64,000 bases of DNA, from NCBI GenBank assembly GCA_965644295.1, contig CBFFRP010000182.1:1-64000 (forward strand), written 5' to 3'. Of the stretch, positions 45,303 through 56,200 are shown in pieces (position 1 is the stretch's first letter; each line of letters begins with the position of its first letter). A model generated the notes under the pieces. That model was not told where the DNA came from, did no database searches, and was given only the letters and a program-made list of their open reading frames with translations. Both the position numbers and the translations under genes were made by a program. The stretch comes from Paraphysomonas bandaiensis. Lineage: Eukaryota > Chrysophyceae.

Positions 45303-45809
45303 ATGCTATTTTCGATGCTTTACTTTTCACAATGCATTGTGCTGGGACTGCATCTTCATGTCTTGCATAGTGCTGATGCTGTAGTTTACGGTAATCCAAC
45401 GGACACTCCACTGAGAAATTGTCAGTGGTGGCGTTGGTGGTACTGTAGACATGATTCCCACACTAGTTATCCGACTCAATTTCCATCAGCTGAACCTACT
45501 ATTCATCCGACGGTTGCACCGTCGAATACACCAACTTTGCGTCCATCTAATGCACCATCCGACTGGCCTTCTATAACACCCTCCTTCGTACTATTATCAA
45601 GCACAATGCCATCTATAGATTCTACCTTACAACCAACCACTTCTGTCACGTCTTCTGGGGACAGCTCCACGGGTGCACGGACAACCCATTCTAATAAGAC
45701 GTCGAGAAAGTCAACACAAATGGCCATTTTAATTTCGTTTTGTGGTACAGTATTGGTGTTTCTCATTCTTACTGTTTGGAAAGGTATAACGAAAGATCAG
45801 GATAGTTGA
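45303..45809 (+). CDS. Type I membrane protein with P-T/S-x-x-P repeats
   Basis: 168 residues, single exon. An N-terminal hydrophobic segment (MLFSMLYFSQCIVLGLHLHV) is a likely signal peptide. A Trp-rich linker follows (CQWWRWWYC). Then comes a run of four-residue steps at about 57-95, PTQFPSAEPTIHPTVAPS then NTPTLRPSNAPSDWPS. A Ser/Thr-rich stalk, a basic patch (NKTSRKSTQ) and a C-terminal transmembrane helix (MAILISFCGTVLVFLILTVW) complete it. Such Pro-Thr-Ser repeats are widespread in stramenopile surface and wall proteins and are likely O-glycosylated. The function is unknown; cell-surface location is inferred. Confidence 0.65.
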   Translation: MLFSMLYFSQCIVLGLHLHVLHSADAVVYGNPTDTPLRNCQWWRWWYCRHDSHTSYPTQFPSAEPTIHPTVAPSNTPTLRPSNAPSDWPSITPSFVLLSSTMPSIDSTLQPTTSVTSSGDSSTGARTTHSNKTSRKSTQMAILISFCGTVLVFLILTVWKGITKDQDS

Positions 45810-46489
45810 TTTTTATTTTATATAATTATAAAATTATTCTAAAAGACGTCTTATGGTAAATTAGAGATTTCAAGAGTACGCTATATGTGTTGGACGCTTG
45901 GCATGACTATGTCAGTAGCAAGTATACATATCCCTTACAATATGACACAAGGACTTTTATTGGTTAACTATATTCTTTTCTGGCAACTGTTTACGTACGT
46001 TAATTGCAGAATATTTTAGGTCGTATGATTTTCTTGTGCACACGCGCTATCCGCAGGATAATTGTCGGTACATAAGAAATTTATAATAATTTCCAGTCAA
46101 ACTCTAAAATACACGGACGTGCATTCCGCTACATGGCGTTATAAGTATTGACTAGAACAAAGAGAAACACGTGGTTTGACAACAGATCATATATTTTCCG
46201 CGAATTTTAATTAGCCCTCAAAGTTTATAAATATTTTCCTACTTTTAGTTAGAACAACTATACTGACTTCGGCACTTACGACTCACCCTATGTCACACTG
46301 ACACCTCCAGTGCAATCAATATAGTAACAGACAGTCACTTACATTTGCCATCTTTTGCAGGGACGTAAAACGCATATATATATTTAAATATTCATAACAT
46401 TCTTGCTGCTCTAAATGTGCTGCAATAATTAATTATCATTTCGAACAAATTTTCCTGCATTCTTGAAATCATTGAAACGTTTATTATCT
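45810..46489. other. Intergenic region, nothing recognised
   Basis: About 680 bases, AT-rich, no protein-like frame. Confidence 0.4.
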
Positions 46490-46985
46490 GGAAGCCGAAG
46501 AGTATTTCGCGTACGATGCCTTGATACTTAGACCACCGACAACTTGTTGGAAACGATCTTGTTTAAGGTCAGAGCCTGCTATGTTGTATCCTATGGTGCT
46601 TGTTTGGCTCGCTTCAAGGTAAGTTCCATTCCACACAAGGTTTGGGCACAATTCGTGCCACAAGTCTCATTTATGCGGTTTATGCGGTATAGTAACAAAA
46701 ATACTAATACTTAAAATTGAAACGACATATTACCTCTATCATAGATGCATAGTACAGTATAAACGCTCTCGAAGGTGTGCTGACAAAGTCGTCATCTGAC
46801 TGCAATGTGTATCTATCGGAATTTCTGGTCACTGTGGTAGCATTCGACCTTATTCTCCGTAAAAAACAGGTACTTGCATTGGCAGACCGCTAATTCAATA
46901 CTATGAAATGCATGTTACATCCTGATTCTTTTCAGTCTGCGACAAATCATACATGACAGATGAGATCACTTACTATTGGCGCCAT
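46490..46985 (-). CDS. Small unrecognised protein, exon structure uncertain
   Basis: A minus-strand start MAPI at 46985 meets a GTAAGT donor at once. After an intron ending GAATTAG the frame reads RSANASTCFLRRIRSNATTV and YTLQSDDDFVSTPSRAFILY, to ASMIE and a GTAATATG donor. A further exon-like stretch down to 46490 reads ASQTSTIGYNIAGSDLKQDR and FQQVVGGLSIKASYAKYSSA. The obvious acceptor puts this last part out of frame, so the 3' splice or a missing base is unresolved. No family recognised. Confidence 0.35.
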
Positions 46986-47600
46986 TCTACTCTCGAACTG
47001 CAGTAATCATTCATATGATTCACAGTTGAATTATTTCCACAAGAGTAAGATCAACAGCCAGATACTAAACACAACACGACGCTTATAGCAACAACTGAGT
47101 GGACTAACTCCCTGCCATGGTAAAGCAAAGATATGCCCCCCTCTGAATATACGCACAGCAGTGTGTGAGTATTTTAGAAGTTTTGCAATTAATATTTTAG
47201 AAATGTGCATATTTTATCTATATTTATGAAAATACGTGTTTTCTAAACAACAAATTAAATCCCTATGAAGTATATTGGTTGGATGAAAATATTCCAATGC
47301 CATGGAATCTATCGGCAGTCAGCATCTAAGTTTTCGGAAACAAATTGAAGCATAAATCTTCTATATTACTGTAATACAAATACGGCTAGAATACATATAA
47401 TTGTTGTCTCAGTATTAGAGGCATCTGTCAACAAAAATATACAAAGGATGCCGATACACATGGTCGTTGGATGATACCCTTCAGTCCAACTCCACTTGTT
47501 CTTACAACTAAGACTGATTGCTCAATCCAATGCATTCATATGCAATGTTTCCATCATAATCTCAAAATGATTATCGCTAGAATTCATTTCTATTCACACT
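46986..47600. other. Intergenic region
   Basis: About 600 bases between a minus-strand and a plus-strand gene, presumably holding both promoters. GAAAATACGTGTTTTC near 47228 is a short palindrome-like string. Nothing else seen. Confidence 0.35.
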
Positions 47601-49046
47601 ATGCCAACTTTACCATCGATATTCCCATTTTCAAATGCTATCAACAGCGTCGAGCTGCACTATCAGAGGCTCGACGACAAGCGTCAGCACAGAACAAAGA
47701 GGGACATTGTTGATAGAATACTAAAAGTTTTAAACTCTCCATATTCTAAACCTGATCTTTTATATACTACACTGAAGTCTATTGAGGAGTTTTGTAGTGT
47801 GAGTGATAATATCAAGCGAGACCTTGTCACAGATGGCTTGTGCAAGTCCCTCCTCTACTCCTTACAGATATCTGTGAAGAATGACCAAAAAATATCTATA
47901 AAGTATATACTAAGATGTGTATTTCGTTTAATGTGGTTGGATGATAGTTCAACGTATCCTGCATCTATCTTTCAAGCTTTCGTCGATGAATCACTCTTCG
48001 ACAATGTCCTGAAGATTCATGAACTGTACCAGAAAGAACCATCTATTGTTAAACCTCTAGGATATATTGTACGGTTTATGTCAGAAAAAGGATATATTCC
48101 AGATTTTATGCCTAGCTCGGTAACAACCTACGTCGAGGACATTGCGATGTGTCTCCTTCGTAAACGTACTACAGTCGTTGACCTATACAACTACAGCAGA
48201 GGGATTGCTTTCTTGTATGATGCTGTTAAGCGAATGTCTGATGTAGTAACACCAGCATTGAAGCGTATTCTACATGAAAGTGGACCTATAATTAAATCAG
48301 GCAGCAGTAACAGAGTATTTTGCACACTTATGATCTTCCACGTCTGGACTCCCAAACATCTACCCTCTGGCCTTGACCCAAATCAGCTATGTGTCCGAGC
48401 GGTACATGCACTTAGCGCAAACCTTGGAAATACTGAAGTAGTAGCCGCGGCAGCATTGGGACTAACAGCCGCTCTTCGACCTTATATTCCTCATGGAGAT
48501 GCTTCTGAAAGCTGTATTGTACGGAAATCCTGTCGAAAACTTCAACGATTCCTACTGAGCAGTACTCCTATACCCGATATCCTTATAAAAGCCATATATC
48601 GGCATCATGGATGCTATCGAGTGTTGATTACACTGCTTGAGTGCTTTCATGCCCTTTTTAACAGTGGTCCTTGCTCAGATCCGACATCCTATCATACCAT
48701 CAAATCCACTGGAACGGTCAACAATAAAGAATTTGATAAAGAAAAAGACGGTGAATATTACGAAGGGCGATGTGCTCGTCTACTTCGTCATTGGGGATCA
48801 TTTATTCACACTGCATGTCTGAATGCAAGGTGGGGACGCAGAAAAGCATTCTGCTTATTTCTGGCGTGTTGTTGTCCGTCATCATGTATCAATCGTTCAT
48901 CTATGTTGAATGATGACAACGGGAAAGAATTTCCACCTCTATCCCTTATATTCAATCATATTGCACCTGTGGATGACAATACTTCACCAGTTCATGCCGT
49001 CTTTTTTTCGAAGAGGCTGTGCACCGCTATAGCTGGATACCTTTAA
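47601..49046 (+). CDS. Unrecognised alpha-helical (HEAT/ARM-like) protein
   Basis: A single clean exon of 481 residues. The start at 47601 is the first ATG after an in-frame stop. The protein is built of amphipathic helices of repeat-like spacing, for example DLLYTTLKSIEEFCSVSDNI, LVTDGLCKSLLYSLQISVKN, ALKRILHESGPIIK, VRAVHALSANLGNTEVVAAA and LIKAIYRHHGCYRVLITLLE. A Cys-rich hydrophobic stretch (AFCLFLACCCPSSCINRSS) lies near 415. The layout fits an alpha-solenoid scaffold. No catalytic motif or family was recognised. Confidence 0.62.
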   Translation: MPTLPSIFPFSNAINSVELHYQRLDDKRQHRTKRDIVDRILKVLNSPYSKPDLLYTTLKSIEEFCSVSDNIKRDLVTDGLCKSLLYSLQISVKNDQKISIKYILRCVFRLMWLDDSSTYPASIFQAFVDESLFDNVLKIHELYQKEPSIVKPLGYIVRFMSEKGYIPDFMPSSVTTYVEDIAMCLLRKRTTVVDLYNYSRGIAFLYDAVKRMSDVVTPALKRILHESGPIIKSGSSNRVFCTLMIFHVWTPKHLPSGLDPNQLCVRAVHALSANLGNTEVVAAAALGLTAALRPYIPHGDASESCIVRKSCRKLQRFLLSSTPIPDILIKAIYRHHGCYRVLITLLECFHALFNSGPCSDPTSYHTIKSTGTVNNKEFDKEKDGEYYEGRCARLLRHWGSFIHTACLNARWGRRKAFCLFLACCCPSSCINRSSMLNDDNGKEFPPLSLIFNHIAPVDDNTSPVHAVFFSKRLCTAIAGYL

Positions 49047-49551
49047 TCAACTGTTAACTACCTATATTCAGTTATACATATTTTGTACTCCTACCTTTGT
49101 CATTGTTTTGATGTGCGTTTGACAACTAATTGGTTTATGCTTTGTTCACTAATGTATTCAAAAATTGTTTTAGTTTACCCACAAGCATTAGCAATACACT
49201 TTTTGTGTTTTACTTTGCGTAGTACTCAGTATTACGTGTCTACACATTTACAATAATAAAAGTTCTACGTCATCTTTAAAGTATATGTTGGTGTTGCTAC
49301 TTGCATCAATACCCTATAGCACCACAAAAAGTGTAACAATGCACCAGTAGAACAGGAACTCAAAATTCCGTTGTTGAAACTCTAATAGGTAATGGGTGTT
49401 TGTCCAATTTGAAATTGTATGGAATACTACGAGTAAGTGCAACATATATATATATGCGTGAATAATATTTGGAATGTAGGATATACTCATATACTCATTT
49501 ACTCTGGCCTATGCTGTCATATTTATCAAATTACTTCCTAGCAGCCATTAC
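49047..49551. other. Intergenic region between convergent genes
   Basis: About 500 bases, AT-rich, no protein-like frame. Confidence 0.4.
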
Positions 49552-52500
49552 TTAATGCAAACAAATTGAAAACACTCTAACACAATGATCATCACCACCA
49601 GACGCTAATTTCAGGCTACCCGAGTCGCCACATGATAGTTCCACGTCATTATCATTACTGTTGTCTAGGAAATCTTCTTTCCACCGAAGACATCGTACGG
49701 ATGCACCATGAGCGTATCTATCAGAAACATTGTGCAGAAGAACGGCGGTGTATTCGCCAGTCGGACCACCCCAAACCACGTTCCATATAGATACTCCTCC
49801 GCACTCACCTCCTACTGCTAAGAGCCATCCTTTGAATGCCTTGTTGTTTACATCACTGCACTCGACCTCCTTGGTTTTGGTACCACATATGGCTGTCACC
49901 GCTGTGCCACTGAAAGGGGAAAATGTTTCCTTGCATATCATTTCACATCGAGGGGGTGTTGGCGAACTGGTAACAGATGATTCCACGGCCCAAAGCTTCA
50001 CATGTCCATCACGAGAGGCCGTAGCGAATGCATTTGACCCATCGCCAAACCACCTGAAAGAAGACGTAACCCACCAATGCCTACTATTATTTCGATCTAC
50101 TTACGTTACATCCCAAATGATTCTCTTGTGGGCACTGCGCAGAAAAGCACTTACAGTAAATGGTTGGGGCTCTCCCGGAGTTGCCTCGTACATGCACAAT
50201 GCTCTATCTTTACCTCCGCTAATCAGATATCTGTATCCGATTACAGCATATAAACAACTCAAAACTGTACTTGTGCAAGGAGAGTCATACCTGGAATTTT
50301 CAGAAAACTCGAGCGCAGTAACTGTACTTTCGTGGCCTGGAAGTGCAGCAACGCATACCATTCTACATAAATCAAACATGAGCACTTCCAATCAGTACTT
50401 GAATCAAATTAGTTTTCGACAATAAGTCAAACAGTGCTGAACTTATGCTCAATTTTATAACGTACACAATATATATAATCACACCGTTTCGTTTCCCACA
50501 CAAGTATAGCTGAAGATGTCGCATCTCGTCCTTTGGCAGCTGAGGCAATCCACTGTCCACACTTGGACGCAGTCAGACATACTACGTCTCCACGATGTCC
50601 ATGCATTTTGTGGGTTTCTGGCCATATAGTATGATCTGCCAGTTGGCCCTCCAGAGGAACATCTTCCCAATTCAAAGACTCTACTCCTCTCGAAGCTTGT
50701 TCCTTGGCCTCGTCGGCACTCATTTGACTGGCAGGTTTGTTTGAAAGGCCCAGCTCGGGTATATAAGCACTGTGAATCCTCTGAGATGATCCCTCATGAT
50801 TCCCATCTTTTTCACTCTTGACGACATCACCAGCTGCGGTATTACCACTTAGTTTGTGGAGTCCCTCCAACACCAACAAGGGAGCCTGAAATGCCCTGAT
50901 AGCTTTTTCATCGCCACCTGAGTAGAAGCAGAACGCTGGAAAATGCGCCATTTGAATACATGACAGATCGTAACCATGAATCTACATCGTATATAGAGGG
51001 GTCAATAAAAAAACAACCAATATACATATAGACGCCAAAATTTAATAAACTATGTTCAAAGGGCTCCATTCACTGCTATCAACAGCTAAATTTCTTACCT
51101 GGGGACGAGACAGCTCTCTCCACATTCCCTGTTGACTCCTAACCGGAGCAAATAGACGACAAGTCTGATCAGATGATACAGATAGAACGTGGTCCTCATT
51201 TGGCCCCCATATGACATCCCGGACAGCTCCAAAATGCCCCGTAATAAAAGGCACAGGGCGCCACGCTTCCTGGTCCAAACACTCCCCTCCTTGACCACAA
51301 GGAGTGGACGAGATATCTGACTGCCACAGATGAAATGATCCTCCATATCCAATCCCAATGATGCTTTCAGTATTGTCGGCAACTCCAGCACACCCTCCCA
51401 CGAATCCAAGTAGATTACCTCCAACGGATCCACCAAGATTGCCTCCGATATCCCCCATTCGAGTTGTTGGTAGCCAGACCCCTTCGATGTCATCTGGACG
51501 CCAGATCACCATATTGCGATCCATGGAAGTCGTGAACAGTCTTAGAGCAGTACCTGGCATCCAGTGCACAGAAGTAACCCAGTCTTCATGCCCAACTAAC
51601 AGAGTTTCCAAATATACCGAATAGATAACATTCTCAGATGATGAATATTCAGCAGATGAATACTGCGAAGATAAGAAAGTGCACCTTGCTTCACTGGTGT
51701 TATCCTCCAATGCTGAAAGAGTTGGCTGTTGTACAACACATTCTTCCTCATCCTCATCGCTGTCTTGATTAGGATCAGTACATTCTTGAAACGTCTCTAC
51801 GCCTACCGCGCTGCTGTGTCTACTGGGGGATATCTTCCAAATTCGTATCTTTGAATCCTGGGATCCAGATGCAAAGTATAAGTCTTCCCCGTGCCCCCCC
51901 GGCATACGCAACCCCCCTGATAGACTTGTAATCCAATCCTCATGACCGGATAGATTACCAGCCATAAAACTGCGATTCACATATTCAGCACGATCTGGAA
52001 ATGCTGGTATTACTCGAATATGCACACGGGAGTCCACAGCACCAACTAAAAGAAACACGGAAGTGATGGAGGTGTTACCAGAGCTCTCAAGAGCAGGGGC
52101 AGACACAAGTGAGAGGCACTGCGGCATCTGTGCTGGTGGGAGATCAACCAAATCTACCACAGCCCAATCGTCCCTTTTATCATATGGACGGAACCAAGTT
52201 ACTAGACGTCCCTTCGAGTTGGAAGCAGAAATAAGGCATCCATATGAAGTTGTGATTGAAGAGTGACAGGTCACAGAAGTCGCTAAATCAACCAGCGTAC
52301 TACTCATATGCCACACGTGCAAAGATTCATCTTTGAAATGTCTCCATACGATGACACGCCCATCTTCGCCGGAAGATACTATTTCGACGTATTGATCATC
52401 AATAGCGCTGGTCAGTTTCGAGACAGACGTTACGCGGCCAGAATGTCCTTTTAATGTACAAAGTATACTCTACCAGTAAAGTCAATTACATCATATTCCA

Positions 52501-52664
52501 TAACTATTGTAGGTGGTGCTTACCTTGGTGTCAAAATCAGCAACAGCGATTTGGTTGTGGGTAGCAAACACTAAAATAGGCCCTTTAGCGATGCCTTCGA
52601 GCCATGCCACACCATTAGCAACTGTGTTGGATGCGGTAGATATAAAATTACAAAGCGATCTCAT
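49552..52664 (-). CDS. ELP2: Elongator complex protein 2 (ELP2)
   Basis: Six exons (52664-52524, 52469-51099, 50981-50485, 50362-50291, 50230-50105, 50053-49552; introns 54, 117, 122, 60 and 51 nt) join to 2709 nt, 902 residues. ELP2 is the double WD40-propeller subunit of Elongator, which makes wobble-uridine cm5/mcm5 modifications in tRNA. Repeats include LKGHSGRVTSVSKLTSA, NLSGHEDWITSLSGGL, FASGSQDSKIRIWKI and LLVGHEDWVTSVHWMPG. The ELP2-specific region follows: LFTTSMDRNMVIWRPD, GVWLPTTRMGDIGGNLGG and GHFGAVRDVIWGPNEDHVLS. MHGHRGDVVCLTASKCG and WFGDGSNAFATASRDGHVKL complete the second propeller. The length is typical. An acidic insertion (NQDSDEDEEECVVQQ) interrupts one blade. No frame breaks. 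Confidence 0.93.
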
Positions 52665-53222
52665 GTAGTAATCGAATGAATAAGAAGATTAATAAGAGCT
52701 TTAATTATAACAATAGTCGATCACTACTCTTCAGTATATAGTCGCTTCACTGATAATCAATACTCACTGTTACACATTAGCGATACATATCCCTATGATT
52801 ACGAATAGATATGTCTCTCAGTAGGCTTAAGTATAAGGCACGATTAAGTATATTATGGCATATATTCTTATGGCATATGGCCCATATATACAATTGATGG
52901 CTGAACTTCATGCCATAGTCTGCATACATATATGTATGCAGCAGTATACCCGTATAACAGTATACCGTACTCTATGTACCATATAAAAAAATAAGAAAAA
53001 GCGGAATTTTAGGAAAGAGTATGCAATAATTTTTATATCTAAAAATTAGAGTTTTCACATAAAAGTAGGTGAAAAGTGAAAGACGACCGTTGAGAGAGAA
53101 AAATCATATTGGAGACACTGTTTTTAAGGGAAGTTGTTGTTCTTCAATACCTGCCTTAGACTTCGAAGTCGAAGTGAGCTGATACTACTTGAAGAGTATA
53201 GTTGTGTGTAGCTACTATACAT
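52665..53222. promoter_or_regulatory. Divergent promoter, ELP2 / SAXO-like gene
   Basis: Contains GTATACCCGTATAA at 52944-52957 and GTATACCGTAC at 52960-52970, close to TATAAAAAAATAAG. The arrangement matches the other head-to-head spacers. Confidence 0.45.
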
Positions 53223-56200
53223 ATGGCCGACTCACCATATCATATGAGGTAATATGAGTCCATATCCAGTATGATTGTTCACACCTTGCAGTGGATTATC
53301 AGCACAAAGTTTACGAGAATTCCAAGCCAGTAATTGTAAACGACAGCAGAAATGTATGAGTATTGCTCTATCGGCTTATAAATGTATTTATTAGAGTATA
53401 TATCAGCACATGACCATACAGGGAATGACACTCCAAACAGTCATAGAGTCCCCTGTCTGAAGAATTCAAGTGGATTGAAAAACAGCACCAAGCAGCCTGT
53501 AGGTGATCCAATAGAGTCTATTACTTATTCAAGAAGAGGTAAACTGATTTGTAATATAATAATTACTTGTGAAAACTCTTATTGCTATTAGAGTCATCGC
53601 ACTTGACCTCTAATCCTTTGCAAGCTAGTACTCACTCTATATTCTACCGAGATGCTAATACTGAAGGTTCCAGTAATCCAGGTTAGCTGTTGTTTTTATT
53701 CCTGAAGTGTATAATAGTACAGAGAATACAGATAAACTTGAGGAGATACCTCGATATTCGATGCGCCCATACACCTTGGAGCACAAAAATGAAACTCAAT
53801 TACAGGTAGGGTTTCTTTTCACTAGCAGCTGACACTCAATTTTCTTTTCAGAGCTCTATGTATCAACCTTCATTGAACACTGAGCGTGTGAATGCGCGAT
53901 ACTCTTCATTGCGTAAAGATGACGGCTCAGGCGACACGCAATTGATGGAGAGTGAGCATTCATCACTTGATAAGAAGCAGACTCAGAGCCATATCGCTTC
54001 ACTCGACCCTCAGGTATTCACCTAACATTTATTTCATGTGTGCACCACTATTTTAAAATACTATTGTCTGCTATAGTTTTAGTATTATTGCGTTATTTGA
54101 TAACCCAGTGTATGCACAGATTACGGAACTACCTTATTCGGCACTCGGACATCCATCCAAGAGGACACCACTCAGAGGTTCAATTGAAAGTAAACGGCAA
54201 ATAGAGCATTCATCTATGACAGAAATTCCTTCCACTGAAGTGCACCGCCTTGGATGTAAACGGACTGCTCCGCTACGTAGCCCAGGTGACAGTCTCGAAT
54301 ACATTTCAGCCACATTTTCAGTCTAACGTACATGTTCATTTAGAACCATCGCAAAATTCGCAAAGAATTGACTCTAGGATTTCCGAGTACAAAGCCGAAT
54401 TCAAAGAATGGAAGTCTTTGACGGTATCAAATCACACATACCTACCTATACCTTGGCTATAACCTGTTCCGTATGGCGGCTACACTTTCAAAAATTCTCA
54501 GCTTCACAATTTTATAAAAACTATACAACAGTTCCTATCTCTAACATTACTTCTACTTGCAAACTTACTCACTATACTCTTGTAGACAACCCTGAAGCCG
54601 AATCGGTCAAGTCAACAACCCTTTGGTTTGTCTGCAACAGATATGGACGGCTCAAAGTGGAAGTCACACGCTAAGGAGGTAATGGAGGATTCCACAAAGG
54701 CATTGGCTTCAAGTGCAGAAACACGGGTTGCGGGCAATCCATCTTTCCCGGAGAGTTCAATAGTCCCTCCACCTTCAAATTTTGTGTGGCCAGGGCGTGA
54801 AGGTATGGAACAGGAACTATTCTGCTTGTATGATAATGCTATATAGTGGGTGTATCTTGTTGTATACATGGTGATATTGTGTGTAGTACCACAAGAATGC
54901 TGCTCTTTTAATTCTTCTTGCTACTATTGTATTGTACAGACGCTATGCGCGCTCCCCTTGATTCAAGTCATAGCAATAGTGAAACCCACGATCGCTACAT
55001 TGCATGGCCCATACCTCAGGTATACTCTCAGTGACTGTAATGCATTAATGTTATCAATCCACCGTCGACAATATATTCCTTGTGTTTATGTGGTGTATGA
55101 TAAGCATTCTTTCTGTGTACTGAGCTGGTACAAGTTGAGCAATAGTTCCAACATGATAATGGTTTGTAGCCCACTCTGAGTAGCCGAAAGGATTCCACAC
55201 ATCCTTTTGGTCTGTCTGCAACAGATATGGACGGCTCAAAGTGGAAGTCACACGCTAAGGAGGTAATGGAGGATTCCACAAAGGCATTGGCTTCAAGTGC
55301 AGAAACACGGGTTGCGGGCAATCCATCTTTCCCGGAGAGTTCAATAGTCCCTCCACCTTCAAATTTTGTGTGGCCAGGGCGTGAAGGTATGGAACAGGAA
55401 CTATTCTGCTTGTATGATAATGCTATATAGTGGGTGTATCTTGTTGTATACATGGTGATATTGTGTGTAGTACCACAAGAATGCTGCTCTTTTAATTCTT
55501 CTTGCTACAATTGTATTGTACAGACGCTATGCGCGCTCCCCTTGATTCAAGTCATAGCAATAGTGAAACCCACGATCGCTACATTGCATGGCCCATACCT
55601 CAGGTATACTCTCAGTGACTGTAATGCATTAATGTTATCAATCCACCGTCGACAATATATTCCTTGTGTTTATGTGGTGTATGATAAGCATTCTTTCTGT
55701 GTACTGAGCTGGTACAAGTTGAGCAATAGTTCCAACATGATAATGGTTTGTAGCCCACTCTGAGTAGCCGAAAGGATTCCACACATCCTTTTGGTCTGTC
55801 TGCAACAGATATGGACGGCTCAAAGTGGAAGTCACACGCTAAGGAGGTAATGGAGGATTCCACAAAGGCATTGGCTTCAAGTGCAGAAACACGGGTTGCG
55901 GGCAATCCATCTTTCCCGGAGAGTTCAATAGTCCCTCCACCTTCAAATTTTGTGTGGCCAGGGCGTGAAGGTATGGAACAGGAACTATTCTGCTTGTATG
56001 ATAATGCTATATAGTGGGTGTATCTTGTTGTATACATGGTGATATTGTGTGTAGTACCACAAGAATGCTGCTCTTTTAATTCTTCTTGCTACTATTGTAT
56101 TGTACAGACGCTATGCGCGCTCCCCTTGATTCAAGTCATAGCAATAGTGAAACCCACGATCGCTACATTGCATGGCCCATACCTCAGGTATACTCTCAGT

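Noticed and set aside
49730-50425. 231-codon plus-strand frame
   Set aside because: Antisense to ELP2 exons 4-6 with conserved WD40 motifs.
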